Of a stretch of DNA of 64,000 bases, positions 32,493-41,227 are shown in pieces; position 1 is the first letter of the stretch, and every line of letters begins with the position of its first letter. The position numbers were made by a program, and so were the translations under genes. Below the pieces are notes generated by a model, which searched no databases, was not told the DNA's origin, and saw only the letters and a program-made list of their open reading frames with translations. Origin of the DNA: Streptomyces lasiicapitis (GTDB lineage Bacteria; Actinomycetota; Actinomycetes; Streptomycetales; Streptomycetaceae); assembly GCF_014646335.1 (NCBI RefSeq), contig NZ_BMNG01000010.1:1-64000 (forward strand), in the 5' to 3' direction.

Positions 32493-33449
32493 GTGCCGCC
32501 CTTCGTGAACGTCGCCGCGTATGTCCCGCCCGGAGTCGGCATGCTCGCCGTCGGTGTCGTCACCGAGGTGTTCGCCCCGCACGGGGCGGGGCTGCCCGTC
32601 TTCGACTTCGCCCTGTGCACGGACCGGCCGGGACCGGTCCCCACCGACGTCGGCGTGCCCGTCACCATCGAGCACGGCCTGGACCGCCTCGCCTCCGCCG
32701 ATCTGCTGATCGCCCTCCCCTGGACGGAATTTCGTACGCCGCCCGCTCCCGCCGTGCTCGACGCGCTGAAGGCCGGGCACGAGCGCGGGGCGCTGGTCGC
32801 GGCCCACTGCGTCGGCGCGTTCGCGCTCGCCGCGGCCGGGCTGCTCGACGACCGGAGGGCGGCCACCCACTGGCGGTTCGCCGAACTCCTGGCCGGCCGC
32901 CACCCGGAGGTCACCGTCGAACCCGACGCCCTCTACGTCGACGAAGGGCCCATCATCACAGGCGCGGGCGCCGCCGCGGGCTTCGACATGTGCCTGCACC
33001 TGCTGCGGCGGGAGTACGGCGCCGCGGTCGCCAACGCCGTCGCCCGCGACATGGTGCTGCCCTCCCACCGCGAGGGCGGGCAGGCGCAGTTCCTGACGGC
33101 CCCCGTCCCCGAGGACTCCCGCGACGAGCGGCTCGCCGAGGTGCTCGCGTGGGCCCGCGAGAACCTCCACGAGCCGCTTCCCGTCGCGGAACTGGCCCGG
33201 CGCGCCCTGATGAGCAAACGCTCCTTCGCCCGCCGCTTCACCGCCGCGACCGGCACCACCCCGCACGCCTGGCTGCGGAGCCTGCGCCTGAGCAGCGCCG
33301 AGGAGCTCCTGGAGACCACGGACCTGCCGGTCGAGGAGATCGCCCGCCGCGTCGGGTACGGAAGCGCGGCCGTCCTGCGCGAACAGTTCACGCGCCGACG
33401 CGGGGTGCCACCGCGCTCCTATCGCCGGGCCTTCACCAACACTCCGTAG
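32493..33449 (+). CDS. GlxA-family AraC-type regulator (DJ-1/PfpI domain plus HTH)
   Basis: A 318-residue regulator: residues 1-170 are a DJ-1/PfpI-like domain with the Cys of AAHCVGAFALAAAGLL at the nucleophile elbow; residues about 215-315 are an AraC double helix-turn-helix (LPVAELARRALMSKRSFARRF, then LPVEEIARRVGYGSAAVLREQF). GTG at 32493 is the start nearest the fold, but lacks a good ribosome site; the GTG at 32434 is an alternative that would overlap the operator. It presumably controls the divergent MBL-fold gene. Confidence 0.88.
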   Translation: MPPFVNVAAYVPPGVGMLAVGVVTEVFAPHGAGLPVFDFALCTDRPGPVPTDVGVPVTIEHGLDRLASADLLIALPWTEFRTPPAPAVLDALKAGHERGALVAAHCVGAFALAAAGLLDDRRAATHWRFAELLAGRHPEVTVEPDALYVDEGPIITGAGAAAGFDMCLHLLRREYGAAVANAVARDMVLPSHREGGQAQFLTAPVPEDSRDERLAEVLAWARENLHEPLPVAELARRALMSKRSFARRFTAATGTTPHAWLRSLRLSSAEELLETTDLPVEEIARRVGYGSAAVLREQFTRRRGVPPRSYRRAFTNTP

Positions 33450-33623
33450 CTGAACTGGCCCGGTTTTCGCAGACGTTGGAACGCGCAGCCCTCGGCTCCG
33501 GGTACCCACGGCAGGGGCAGGCGCGGGCCGTCCGCCCGATGCCAGGGTGGCGGTGTCACGCCTGATCTGTGGGAAAGCCGCATGGATCCGGGAGAAGGCC
33601 GTATGGATCTGGGAGTGGATCGT

Positions 33624-34364
33624 ATGGACAACGCTTTGACCGGCAAAACGGCTCTGGTCACGGGTGGTTCCCGCGGGGTCGGCGCAGCCATCGCCCGTAG
33701 GCTCGCGGAGGCCGGCGCGGACGTCGCCCTCACCTATGTGCACTCCGCCGCCAAGGCGACAGCGCTCGTCGACGACCTCAAACAGCGCGGGATACGCGCC
33801 GCCGCGTTCCAGGCCGATCAGGCGCGGCAGGACGAGGTGGCACGGCTGGTCGACGAGGTCGCCGCGCGCTTCGGGAGACTCGACGTCCTGGTCCACAACG
33901 CGGCTTCCTTCGTCACGGGCCCGCTCGAGGATCCCGACCGCGACGAGGCGGCGATGGCCCGCCAGTTCGCGGTGAACGTGACCTCCGTGGCGACGGCGAC
34001 CCGGGCGGCCGCCAAGTACCTCGGGGACGGCGGCCGGATCATCCTCATCAGTTCGGCCGCCGCGGAGCGTACCAACTGGCCCGTGGGCGACTACGCCGCC
34101 GGCAAAGCCGCGCTGGAGGCCTACGGCCGGGTCTGGGCTCATGAGTTCGGGCCGCGGGGAATCACCGTCAACACCGTCCAACTCGGCGCCATCGACACCG
34201 ACATGCTCAACAGGGACGCCGCCGAGGCAATACTGCCGTCGCTTCCGATGCGACGTCTGGGCAGGCCGGAGGAGGTAGCCGACGCCGTCGCCTACCTCGC
34301 GGGGCCCACGGCCGGCTACGTGACCGGAACGCGTCTGAGGATCGACGGCGGCTACAACGCCTGA
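33624..34364 (+). CDS. SDR-family oxidoreductase
   Basis: A 246-residue short-chain dehydrogenase: TGGSRGVG, HNAA (in place of NNAG), SSAAAE, YAAGK and a C-terminal RIDGGYNA. Of three in-frame ATGs (33582, 33603, 33624) the last is chosen because GGGAG precedes it by eight bases and the fold begins there. The three ATGs lie in imperfect 21-bp repeats. It may be co-transcribed with the upstream GlxA-type gene. Confidence 0.9.
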   Translation: MDNALTGKTALVTGGSRGVGAAIARRLAEAGADVALTYVHSAAKATALVDDLKQRGIRAAAFQADQARQDEVARLVDEVAARFGRLDVLVHNAASFVTGPLEDPDRDEAAMARQFAVNVTSVATATRAAAKYLGDGGRIILISSAAAERTNWPVGDYAAGKAALEAYGRVWAHEFGPRGITVNTVQLGAIDTDMLNRDAAEAILPSLPMRRLGRPEEVADAVAYLAGPTAGYVTGTRLRIDGGYNA

Positions 34365-34410
34365 GCGGAGCCGCCTGGTTCCTGGTTCCCCAGTGCGGGA
34401 ACATCGTGGG

Positions 34411-35505
34411 ATGTCCACTCTCGATGAGACGTCGGGGCAGCAGGGGGACGTGGCGGGGCCGGTGCTGAGGGTGAGTACCGACAGCATCCCGGCACTCGAC
34501 CGGTTCGACTGGTGGGTCGAGATGGTCGGCAACGAAGTCATGCCCGTGACGGTGCGCAGCGCGCACGCGGCCGTGTTCCAGGGCCGGGCGGACGCCGTCG
34601 AACTGCCCGACAGCCAGGTGGCCTTCTTCAGCTTCTCCCCGATGACAGCCCACCGCTCCCCCGTGCAGATCCGCCGGTCCGACCCCGAGGCGTACTACCT
34701 CGTCCTGGTGCACGGCAGTCCGATCCGCCTCGAGCAGGAGCGTGGCGTCGCCTGCCTCGGACCGGGCGACATGGCCCTGTTCTCGACCTCGCACCCGCTG
34801 GCGTGCGACTTCCTCGACCACGGCCGGCAGGTCCGGCTCACCCTGATGAGGCTGGCTCGGTCCCTGCTGCCGCTGGCGAGCGGCAAGGCGGACCGCCTGC
34901 TGGCCGAGCCCCTGTCCACCCGGGCCGGTTCGGCGCGGCTCCTTGGCCCCTACCTCGCGGGGCTTCCCGAGGCCGCCCACGCCAGCGGCCCACGCGAGCG
35001 GGCCCGGCTCGGCCACATCGGCGTGGATCTGGCGGCCGCCGTGCTTGCGGGGCGGCTGGGCGCCCAGGACAGCCTCCCCGCCGAGAGCCGCAAGTCGGTG
35101 CTGCTGTCCCGCATCAACGCGTTCATCGACCAGCACCTCGGCGACCCCGAGTTACGCCCCGCCGCCATCGCCGCCCACCACCACATCTCCGTACGGACCC
35201 TCCACCTCCTCTTCCGCGACGAACCGGACACCGTGGCCACCACGATCCGACGCCGCCGCCTGGAGCGCTGCCACGCCGACTTGACCGACCCCCATCAGCG
35301 CCACCGCACGATCACCGAGATCGCCGCCCGCTGGGGCTTCCACCGCCCCGCCGACTTCAGCCGGCTGTTCCGCGGCGCCTATGGAGTTCCGCCGAACGAG
35401 GTTCGGGCGCTCGCGCTGGATGCGAACGCCGTGCGGGGCCTGCTCAACCCCTCTGCCCCTCTTCGCGGTCTTGCTGGGCAACCGACTGTGAGGAGTATGG
35501 GATGA
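34411..35505 (+). CDS. AraC-family transcriptional regulator
   Basis: A 364-residue regulator. Residues 20-220 resemble the AraC_binding_2 (cupin-like) domain (LDRFDWWVEMVGNEVMPV, MALFSTSHPL). The C-terminal domain has two helix-turn-helices (RPAAIAAHHHISVRTLHLLFRD, then TITEIAARWGFHRPADFSRLFRGAYG). The gene stop overlaps the next start as ATGA (35502-35505), so the downstream serine hydrolase is translationally coupled. GGGAA precedes ATG 34411; an alternative GTG lies at 34393. Confidence 0.92.
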   Translation: MSTLDETSGQQGDVAGPVLRVSTDSIPALDRFDWWVEMVGNEVMPVTVRSAHAAVFQGRADAVELPDSQVAFFSFSPMTAHRSPVQIRRSDPEAYYLVLVHGSPIRLEQERGVACLGPGDMALFSTSHPLACDFLDHGRQVRLTLMRLARSLLPLASGKADRLLAEPLSTRAGSARLLGPYLAGLPEAAHASGPRERARLGHIGVDLAAAVLAGRLGAQDSLPAESRKSVLLSRINAFIDQHLGDPELRPAAIAAHHHISVRTLHLLFRDEPDTVATTIRRRRLERCHADLTDPHQRHRTITEIAARWGFHRPADFSRLFRGAYGVPPNEVRALALDANAVRGLLNPSAPLRGLAGQPTVRSMG

Positions 35506-36668
35506 CGTTACGGAAGAGCGCACGAGTCAGCGTGGTGGGGATCGCGGCGGCAGCCGTCGCGGCCGCCGCCTTCGTGTCCCCCGCCCAGGCGGCGCCCGAC
35601 ACCGATTCCGCCGCGGGCGGCCATCGCGCGACGCAACGCGCGATGGACGCGGCCGTCAAGGCGGGCACCCCCGGCGTCACGGCTCAGGCGCGTGACGCCA
35701 ACGGTGTCTGGAAGGCGGCTTCGGGTGTCGGCAACCTCAAGACGGGTGAGCCGCGCGGCAAGAACGACAGGTTCCGCGTCGGCAGCATCACCAAGACGTT
35801 CGTGTCGACCGTTCTCCTCCAGATGGAGGCCGAGGGGAGACTCAGCCTCGACGACACCGTGGAGCGTCATCTGCCGGGGCTGGTACGGGGCAACGGCAAC
35901 GACGGCAGCAAAATCACCGTACGACGGCTCCTCAACCACACCAGCGGCCTCTTCGACTACCTGGCCGACGAGAAGTACCGCACGACGTACATGGAAGGCG
36001 ACGGCTACCTCAAGCACCGCTACGACACCCTGCCGCCGCGCAAGCACGTGAAGGTGGCGCTCTCCCACGCGCCGCTGTTCGAGCCCGGCGCCAAGCAGTC
36101 GTACTCCAACACCAATTACGTTCTGGCCGGGTTGATCGTCGAGAAGGTCGGCGGGAGGGCGTACGAGGCCGAGGTCCGCGACCGCATCATCAAGCCGCTG
36201 GGGCTGAAGGCCACGGCCAATCCCGGCAACAGCATCCATCTGCCGCAGCCCAGCAGCCGCGGCTACTCGAAGCTGTTCCGGTCGGCGCCCGACCGGATCG
36301 ACGACATCACCGAGATGAACGGGTCGCAGGGCTGGGCCGACGGCGACATCATCTCCGACGCGGGCGACCTCAACCGGTTCTACGGCGCCCTGCTGCGCGG
36401 GAAGCTGCTGCCGCCCAAGCAGCTCAAGGCGATGAAGACCACCGTCACCATTCCCGGCGCCGAGGACATGTCCTACGGGCTCGGCCTGCGGCGGTTCGAC
36501 ACGAGCTGCGGCAAGACTGTCTGGGGCCACGGGGGCGGGATGGTGGGCTGGCTGTCCCTGGCCACCAGCACCGCGGACGGCCGCCACCAGCTCTCCCTCA
36601 ACTACAACGGGGACTGGGACGCGGCGTCCCTGCGCACCGTCATGGAAGCGGAGTACTGCCCCAAGTGA
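35502..36668 (+). CDS. Secreted serine hydrolase, beta-lactamase/D-Ala-D-Ala carboxypeptidase class C fold
   Basis: A 388-residue exported enzyme. A signal peptide ends at AQA (about residue 30). The active-site motifs are SITK (SxxK nucleophile), YSN (YxN) and HGGG (third motif). Family members are D,D-carboxypeptidases, D-aminopeptidases or esterases; R61-like carboxypeptidases are a common Streptomyces type. Overlap with the AraC regulator gene by four bases and AGGAG before its ATG indicate coupled translation. It resembles the gene at 56668, so the two are paralogues. Confidence 0.9.
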   Translation: MTLRKSARVSVVGIAAAAVAAAAFVSPAQAAPDTDSAAGGHRATQRAMDAAVKAGTPGVTAQARDANGVWKAASGVGNLKTGEPRGKNDRFRVGSITKTFVSTVLLQMEAEGRLSLDDTVERHLPGLVRGNGNDGSKITVRRLLNHTSGLFDYLADEKYRTTYMEGDGYLKHRYDTLPPRKHVKVALSHAPLFEPGAKQSYSNTNYVLAGLIVEKVGGRAYEAEVRDRIIKPLGLKATANPGNSIHLPQPSSRGYSKLFRSAPDRIDDITEMNGSQGWADGDIISDAGDLNRFYGALLRGKLLPPKQLKAMKTTVTIPGAEDMSYGLGLRRFDTSCGKTVWGHGGGMVGWLSLATSTADGRHQLSLNYNGDWDAASLRTVMEAEYCPK

Positions 36669-36785
36669 TGCGGGTGGGCGGCGGGGTGGCGGCTCGCCCC
36701 GTCGGCCACGCTTCGTCGGCCGCGACAGGCTCGCTGCGACCGTCGGCCATGACTGCGCCGAAGCGGGCCGCCACCCGGTCCGGGG

Positions 36786-37835
36786 CTACGTCCGGTTCTG
36801 CTGGAACGCCCAGAACGCGTTGTCGGATCCGCGGTGCGCGACGAGGATCCGGTTGTCGTGGTGCTTGGCCGGGATGGGCAGGCCGGGCAAGTTGCCGCCG
36901 ATGCGGTCGACTTGGGTGAAGGCGTCCTCGTTGGCCTTCTGCTGCTCGGTGGCGTAGAGGGCGCGGTCGTCGGCGACGACGAAGACCTCCAGGCGGCCGT
37001 CCATGGCGAGGATGGCCGTGGGCGTCTCCATGATCTTCCCGGTCAGCGCCTGGGGAGTCTTGAACCCGGTGTAGCCGGGCTGGTGGACGGCGTGGAAGCC
37101 GGTGTTGCCGGCCCGCCAGAAGACGCGGATGCGCTGGTCGGCGTCGGTGACCGCGAACGGGCTGCCGATCACGCCCGCGTCCTGGTCCGAGACCCGGAAG
37201 TAGCCGACCCAGCTGGTGGTGGCGTCGGCGACCTTCTGGGCGTTGCCCCAGACCTCGTCGGAGAGTCCGTGGACGAAGACTTCCAGGCGCCCCTCGCCGT
37301 TGCGCGCCACGGTGGGCGCCAGCTTGTGGTTGGCGCCGGTGTCACCGGCGAGGCTGTCGGGCCGGCCGAAGCCCGCGTAGTCGAGCTGGGTCTGGTCGAC
37401 GTGCCACAGGGCGCGGTCGGTGCCGTTGTAGAACACCGAGATCCGCCCGTCCGCGTTCAGCGCGGCCGCCGGGTTGCTCGCCGCGCCCGAGGCGATCCGC
37501 TCGGGGCTGCCCCACCCGCCGTTGATGACCTGCTGGCACAGGTGCCAGATGCTGTTGTCGGGGCCGCGCCAGAAGACGTGTACGCGCCCACTGGGGTTGC
37601 GCAGGGCGATGGGGCTGCCGTCGACGGTGCCCGCGGTGTTGGGGAACTGGTGCCAGTCCTTGTACCAACTCCAGTCCGGGTTCTGCCACTTGGTGTAGAG
37701 GTCACTGCCGCCGCCCCGGACGAAGACCTGAAGGCGGTCGTCGGCGTTGGGCGCCACTGCCGGGTCGTCGACGATGCCTCCGCCGAGACCGAAGCCGTCC
37801 TTCCAGGCGTAGCCCGGTGTTGTCGCTGGTGCCAC
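36786..37835 (-). CDS. PLL-like beta-propeller lectin-type protein
   Basis: A 349-residue protein made of about seven repeats of a blade pattern (D-G-R-L-x-V-F-V, then a-L-w/y-h) with conserved Trp and Phe, as in fucose-binding PLL and tectonin-like propellers. Examples of blades: RLQVFVRGGGSDLYTKW and RLEVFVHGLSDEVWGNAQ. GTG at 37835 follows GGGGGG. No signal peptide is seen. Sugar binding is an inference from the fold. Confidence 0.8.
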   Translation of the reverse strand: MAPATTPGYAWKDGFGLGGGIVDDPAVAPNADDRLQVFVRGGGSDLYTKWQNPDWSWYKDWHQFPNTAGTVDGSPIALRNPSGRVHVFWRGPDNSIWHLCQQVINGGWGSPERIASGAASNPAAALNADGRISVFYNGTDRALWHVDQTQLDYAGFGRPDSLAGDTGANHKLAPTVARNGEGRLEVFVHGLSDEVWGNAQKVADATTSWVGYFRVSDQDAGVIGSPFAVTDADQRIRVFWRAGNTGFHAVHQPGYTGFKTPQALTGKIMETPTAILAMDGRLEVFVVADDRALYATEQQKANEDAFTQVDRIGGNLPGLPIPAKHHDNRILVAHRGSDNAFWAFQQNRT

Positions 37836-38351
37836 GGAAACCCCCCTGATCGATTCGAGCTGGAATGAAGGGATGGAGCGGGTTCGTGGAGCGGGTTCGT
37901 GCGCCCTGGACAGTAGTCACGACATCTGGTCCAGGGACCCCCACTCGTCCATGAATGTCTTGGAAGCACCATCAGTCCATAAAGGCCCCCTTGCGACCAA
38001 GCGCGGCTTGACATCGACGGCGGCGGCTGCCTTACCCGGTAAGGTCATCGCGGTCGAGGTCCGCCAGGGAAACGGTGGTGCGTCCGACAGATATTCGGCG
38101 CGGTGGACACCTTTACCGGAAATCGGCCTGCCGCCGTTGACGCAAAGCGCCCGTGGGGGTGCACGTGGGGCAGCCGGACCTCCTACGCGAGCGTCAAGGA
38201 GGTCGACCGGGAGTACTACCGCGCCGTCACGTGACGCGGACTACCCGAGGTACAGACAGGGCGACATCGGTACGAACTTGCTCAGGCGCCTCGTCCCGGC
38301 CATGGAGGGCTCACTGAGCTGACGCGACGCCCCGGGCCGGCCCAGGCAGCC
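37836..38351. other. Gap with TTGACA, a 15-bp palindrome and a probable gene remnant
   Basis: TTGACA at 38008-38013 is followed at 38030-38044 by CCTTACC-C-GGTAAGG, a perfect dyad overlapping where a -10 would lie. Downstream + frames read like broken coding sequence (KVIAVEVRQGNGGASDRYS near 38044, then in another frame GSRTSYASVKEVDREYYRAV ending in TGA near 38234). No intact gene is supported. Confidence 0.4.
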
Positions 38352-38777
38352 CTATTGGTGCGCCGCGAGCCTCTCCACCAGCCCGATCCCCCGCGCCAGC
38401 AACTCCCGCTCCTCCCCCGTCAGTTCCGCCTCGATCGCCCGCGCCAGCCAATCCGCCCGGCGCTCCCGCTCCTCCTCAAGGAGCTCCCGCCCCGCCGAGG
38501 AGAGGTCGACCAGGCTCTTGCGGCCGTCGGTCGGATGCGCCCGGCGTGTGATCAGCCCCTGCTCCATGAGCAGTCCGACGGCTCGGGCCATGGACTGCGG
38601 GCGCACCCGCTGGTCGGCCGCCAGCTCGCTGGTCGTCATCGCACCGCTGCGGTCCAGCGCGCCGAGGACGGCCACCTGGCCGAACGGCATCTGGTCCTCG
38701 AGCTTCACGCGTCGCGTGAGCTTTCCCAGCGCGGTGCGCAGTTCGGCCGCGACGGCGGCGGATTCCGGAAGGGGCAT
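38352..38777 (-). CDS. MarR-family transcriptional regulator
   Basis: A 141-residue winged-helix regulator: AVLGALDRSGAMTTSELAADQRV, RPQSMARAVGLLMEQGLITRR and HPTDGRKSLVDLSSAGREL are the recognition helix and wing. ATG 38777 is chosen; the frame extends upstream only through the tandem repeats, giving Cys/Ala-rich nonsense. No clear ribosome site precedes the ATG, so translation may be leaderless. It is divergent from the enolase gene, with six CTGNNCAG repeats between. Confidence 0.9.
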   Translation of the reverse strand: MPLPESAAVAAELRTALGKLTRRVKLEDQMPFGQVAVLGALDRSGAMTTSELAADQRVRPQSMARAVGLLMEQGLITRRAHPTDGRKSLVDLSSAGRELLEEERERRADWLARAIEAELTGEERELLARGIGLVERLAAHQ

Positions 38778-38794
38778 ACCGAATTTTAACGCAG

Positions 38795-38872
38795 CACACC
38801 TGCACAGCGGATCTGCGCAGCAGGACTGAGCAGCACAACTGAACAGCAGAACTGCACAGCACTGCTGTAGAG
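38795..38872. repeat. Six 13-bp tandem repeats with CTGNNCAG cores between marR and enolase
   Basis: Units begin at 38795, 38808, 38821, 38834, 38847 and 38860. Examples are CAGGACTGAGCAG, CACAACTGAACAG and CAGAACTGCACAG. Each carries the palindrome CTGNNCAG at the same place except the last (CTGTAGAG). The array fills most of the 170-bp divergent gap and is a likely multi-site operator. Confidence 0.85.
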
Positions 38873-38947
38873 TTTCTCGCGCCGGGTCCCGCGCCACCGT
38901 CGCCGCAGCCGAACCCCGGCACTCATGCGACAACGGGAAGGACTCCC

Positions 38948-40225
38948 ATGACCGCCATCACCTCCGTCACCGGCCGCCGCGTCCTCGACAGCAGGGGCAA
39001 CCCCACCGTCGAGGTGGACGTGGAACTGGCCGACGGATCCCTGGGCCGGGCCGCAGTCCCCTCCGGCGCTTCGACCGGCGCCCGCGAGGCCGTCGAACTC
39101 CGCGACGGCGAGCAGGGCCGCTGGCACGGCAAGGGCGTCGACCAGGCGGTACGCCACGTCAACACGGAGCTCGCGGCCGCCGTCACCGGTCGCGAGGCCG
39201 AGGACCAGGCCGGGATCGACGCCACCCTGGTCGCCACGGACGGCACGCCCAGCAAGTCCAGGCTCGGCGCCAACGCGATCCTCGGGGTCTCCCTGGCCAC
39301 CGCCAAGGCCGCGGCCGCCGCCCACCGCCTGCCGCTCTACCGCTACCTCGGCGGCTCCGACGCCCGCCTCCTTCCCGTACCGATGATGAACATCGTCAAC
39401 GGGGGTGCGCACGCCGACAATCCCCTGGACTTCCAGGAGTTCATGATCGCCCCGATCGGCGCGGAGACCTTCGCCGAGGCCGTGCGGATGGGGTCCGAGA
39501 TCTTCCACACGCTGCGCCGCGATCTGCTCGCCGCCGGGCACTCCACGGGCGTGGGCGACGAGGGCGGCTTCGCGCCTGCCCTGCGTACCGCCGAAGAAGC
39601 CCTCGACTTCGTCGTCGCCGCCGTCGAGCGCACGGGCTACCGGCCGGGCACGGACATCGGCCTGGTCATGGACCCGGCGTCGTCCGAGTTCTTCCGCGAA
39701 GGCGTCTACGACTACACCGGCGAAGGCGTACGGCGCACACCGGCCGAACACGCCGACTACCTGGTCAAGTTGATCGACGCCTACCCCGTCGTGTCGATCG
39801 AGGACCCGATGGCCGAGGACGACCTGGCGGGGTGGCAGGACCTGACCGCACGGGTCGGTGCGCGCTGCCAGCTCACCGGTGACGACGTGTTCTGCACGAA
39901 CGAGACCATCCTGCGCGAGGGCATAGCGTCCGGCGTCGCCAACTCGGTCCTGGTGAAGGTCAATCAGATCGGCACCCTGACGGAGTCCCTGGCCACCGTC
40001 GACGCCGCCCACCGGGCCGGCTACACCATCGTCATGTCGCACCGCTCGGGAGAGACGGAGGACACGACGATCGCGGACCTGGCGGTGGCCACGGGCTGCG
40101 GCCAGATCAAGACCGGCTCACTGTCCCGCTCCGACCGCACCGCCAAGTACAACCAACTCATCCGCATCGAGGAGCAGTTGGGCGACAGTGCGCGGTACGC
40201 GGGCGCGGACGCCCTGCGCCGCTAG
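38948..40225 (+). CDS. eno: Enolase (probable second, regulated copy)
   Basis: A 425-residue phosphopyruvate hydratase, converting 2-phosphoglycerate to phosphoenolpyruvate. Conserved features: ARRVLDSRGNPTVEVDV-type start (here GRRVLDSRGNPTVEV), SGASTG loop, GDEGGFAP (Glu near 205), metal ligands in VMDPASSEF and SIEDPMAEDD, catalytic Lys in LVKVNQIG and the signature SHRSGETED. All look intact. Streptomyces usually has a housekeeping enolase next to ftsL/divIC-type genes; this copy instead pairs with a MarR regulator, suggesting a stress- or condition-specific isozyme. Confidence 0.95.
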   Translation: MTAITSVTGRRVLDSRGNPTVEVDVELADGSLGRAAVPSGASTGAREAVELRDGEQGRWHGKGVDQAVRHVNTELAAAVTGREAEDQAGIDATLVATDGTPSKSRLGANAILGVSLATAKAAAAAHRLPLYRYLGGSDARLLPVPMMNIVNGGAHADNPLDFQEFMIAPIGAETFAEAVRMGSEIFHTLRRDLLAAGHSTGVGDEGGFAPALRTAEEALDFVVAAVERTGYRPGTDIGLVMDPASSEFFREGVYDYTGEGVRRTPAEHADYLVKLIDAYPVVSIEDPMAEDDLAGWQDLTARVGARCQLTGDDVFCTNETILREGIASGVANSVLVKVNQIGTLTESLATVDAAHRAGYTIVMSHRSGETEDTTIADLAVATGCGQIKTGSLSRSDRTAKYNQLIRIEEQLGDSARYAGADALRR

Positions 40226-40270
40226 GGCCTGTCGGCGGACGATGCCCGAGGGCCCGCCGAACGTCCAGCT

Positions 40271-40295
40271 GCTGCCCCGGTGCACTCGGGGCAGC
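40271..40295. terminator. Bidirectional terminator between enolase and DUF4360 gene
   Basis: GCTGCCCCG (40271-40279) pairs perfectly with CGGGGCAGC (40287-40295) around a 7-base loop, between the two convergent stop codons. Confidence 0.7.
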
Positions 40296-40310
40296 GGCTG
40301 TTCACGAGTT

Positions 40311-40961
40311 CTAGCACTGCTTCCAGGCGAGGTGGTAGACGCTGCTCGCCCTGGCGTCCGTCGAGTCCATGGCCATGAAGCTGGTCTTACTGCGGTCCGT
40401 GGACCCGAGCAGGACCCGCAACTCGGTGTTGACGTTGAGGTTCCGCTTGGCACCGCACGGCGCCCAGTCCAGGTCCTCCCACGGTTTGGAGTCGGTCGCC
40501 TGCCAGTTGTCGGCGTACGGGCCGCGCCAGCGGTGGCTCTCCGACGTGGTCTCGGGCGAGCCTTGGAAGTAGTACGAGGCCTTCTCCACGCCGTTGACGC
40601 CGGGCTGCAGCGAGGCGTATCCGCGGTAGTCGACGCTCGCGATCGCGTAGGTGTAGCCCTCCGGGGCATGCACGAGCAGGTTGAGCTGGCAGTTCTTGCG
40701 GAAGTCGACGGGATCGGACTGCTCTCCCGCGCTGGCGAGGTAGTGGCTGTAGGTGACGGTGAACGCCGAGTCGTCCGGGGCGGGGGCCACGGCGACCGTC
40801 CCTTCGGGGCAGCCCGATCCATTGACCGTGACGACCTCGACGCGGATCTTGTCGGTGGGCGGTTGGGGAGTCGTGGGGACGTCTTGGGACGTGCTGGGTG
40901 GAGCCAGAGCCATGGCGAACAACGCTGTCAGCGCGCCGCTCGCGAGAAGTCCACCGGCCAT
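40311..40961 (-). CDS. Secreted DUF4360 family protein
   Basis: A 216-residue exported protein. ATG 40961 has AGGAAAA upstream and opens a signal peptide (GGLLASGALTALFAMALA). The mature part has family landmarks: VNGSGCPEGTVAVAP, FRKNCQLNLLVHAPEGY, VDYRGYASLQPGVNG, a central RGPY and CGAKRNLNVNTELRV. Members occur in streptomycetes and fungi; their function is unknown. Confidence 0.88.
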   Translation of the reverse strand: MAGGLLASGALTALFAMALAPPSTSQDVPTTPQPPTDKIRVEVVTVNGSGCPEGTVAVAPAPDDSAFTVTYSHYLASAGEQSDPVDFRKNCQLNLLVHAPEGYTYAIASVDYRGYASLQPGVNGVEKASYYFQGSPETTSESHRWRGPYADNWQATDSKPWEDLDWAPCGAKRNLNVNTELRVLLGSTDRSKTSFMAMDSTDARASSVYHLAWKQC

Positions 40962-41227
40962 GGTTTTCCTATCGCGTTGATGGGGCCTGAATCCTGAAAG
41001 TCGGACTTGAGCGGTTTCAGGAGAGGGGGCGCACACCCACAAGAACCTGGTGGGTGCATGCCAAGCGGGCGGGTATGGGGACGAGCGGACCGCCCGCTGA
41101 CTGAGGCCTCAGGCGTCACGAATGGTACGTACCAGCAACGCGGCCGCCTAGGGCAACTTCGGCCATGTATGGCACCGGGGCCCACTGCGGCCGAGCGATC
41201 CAGGCGAGGTAAGCGGAGCGCGGGGGT

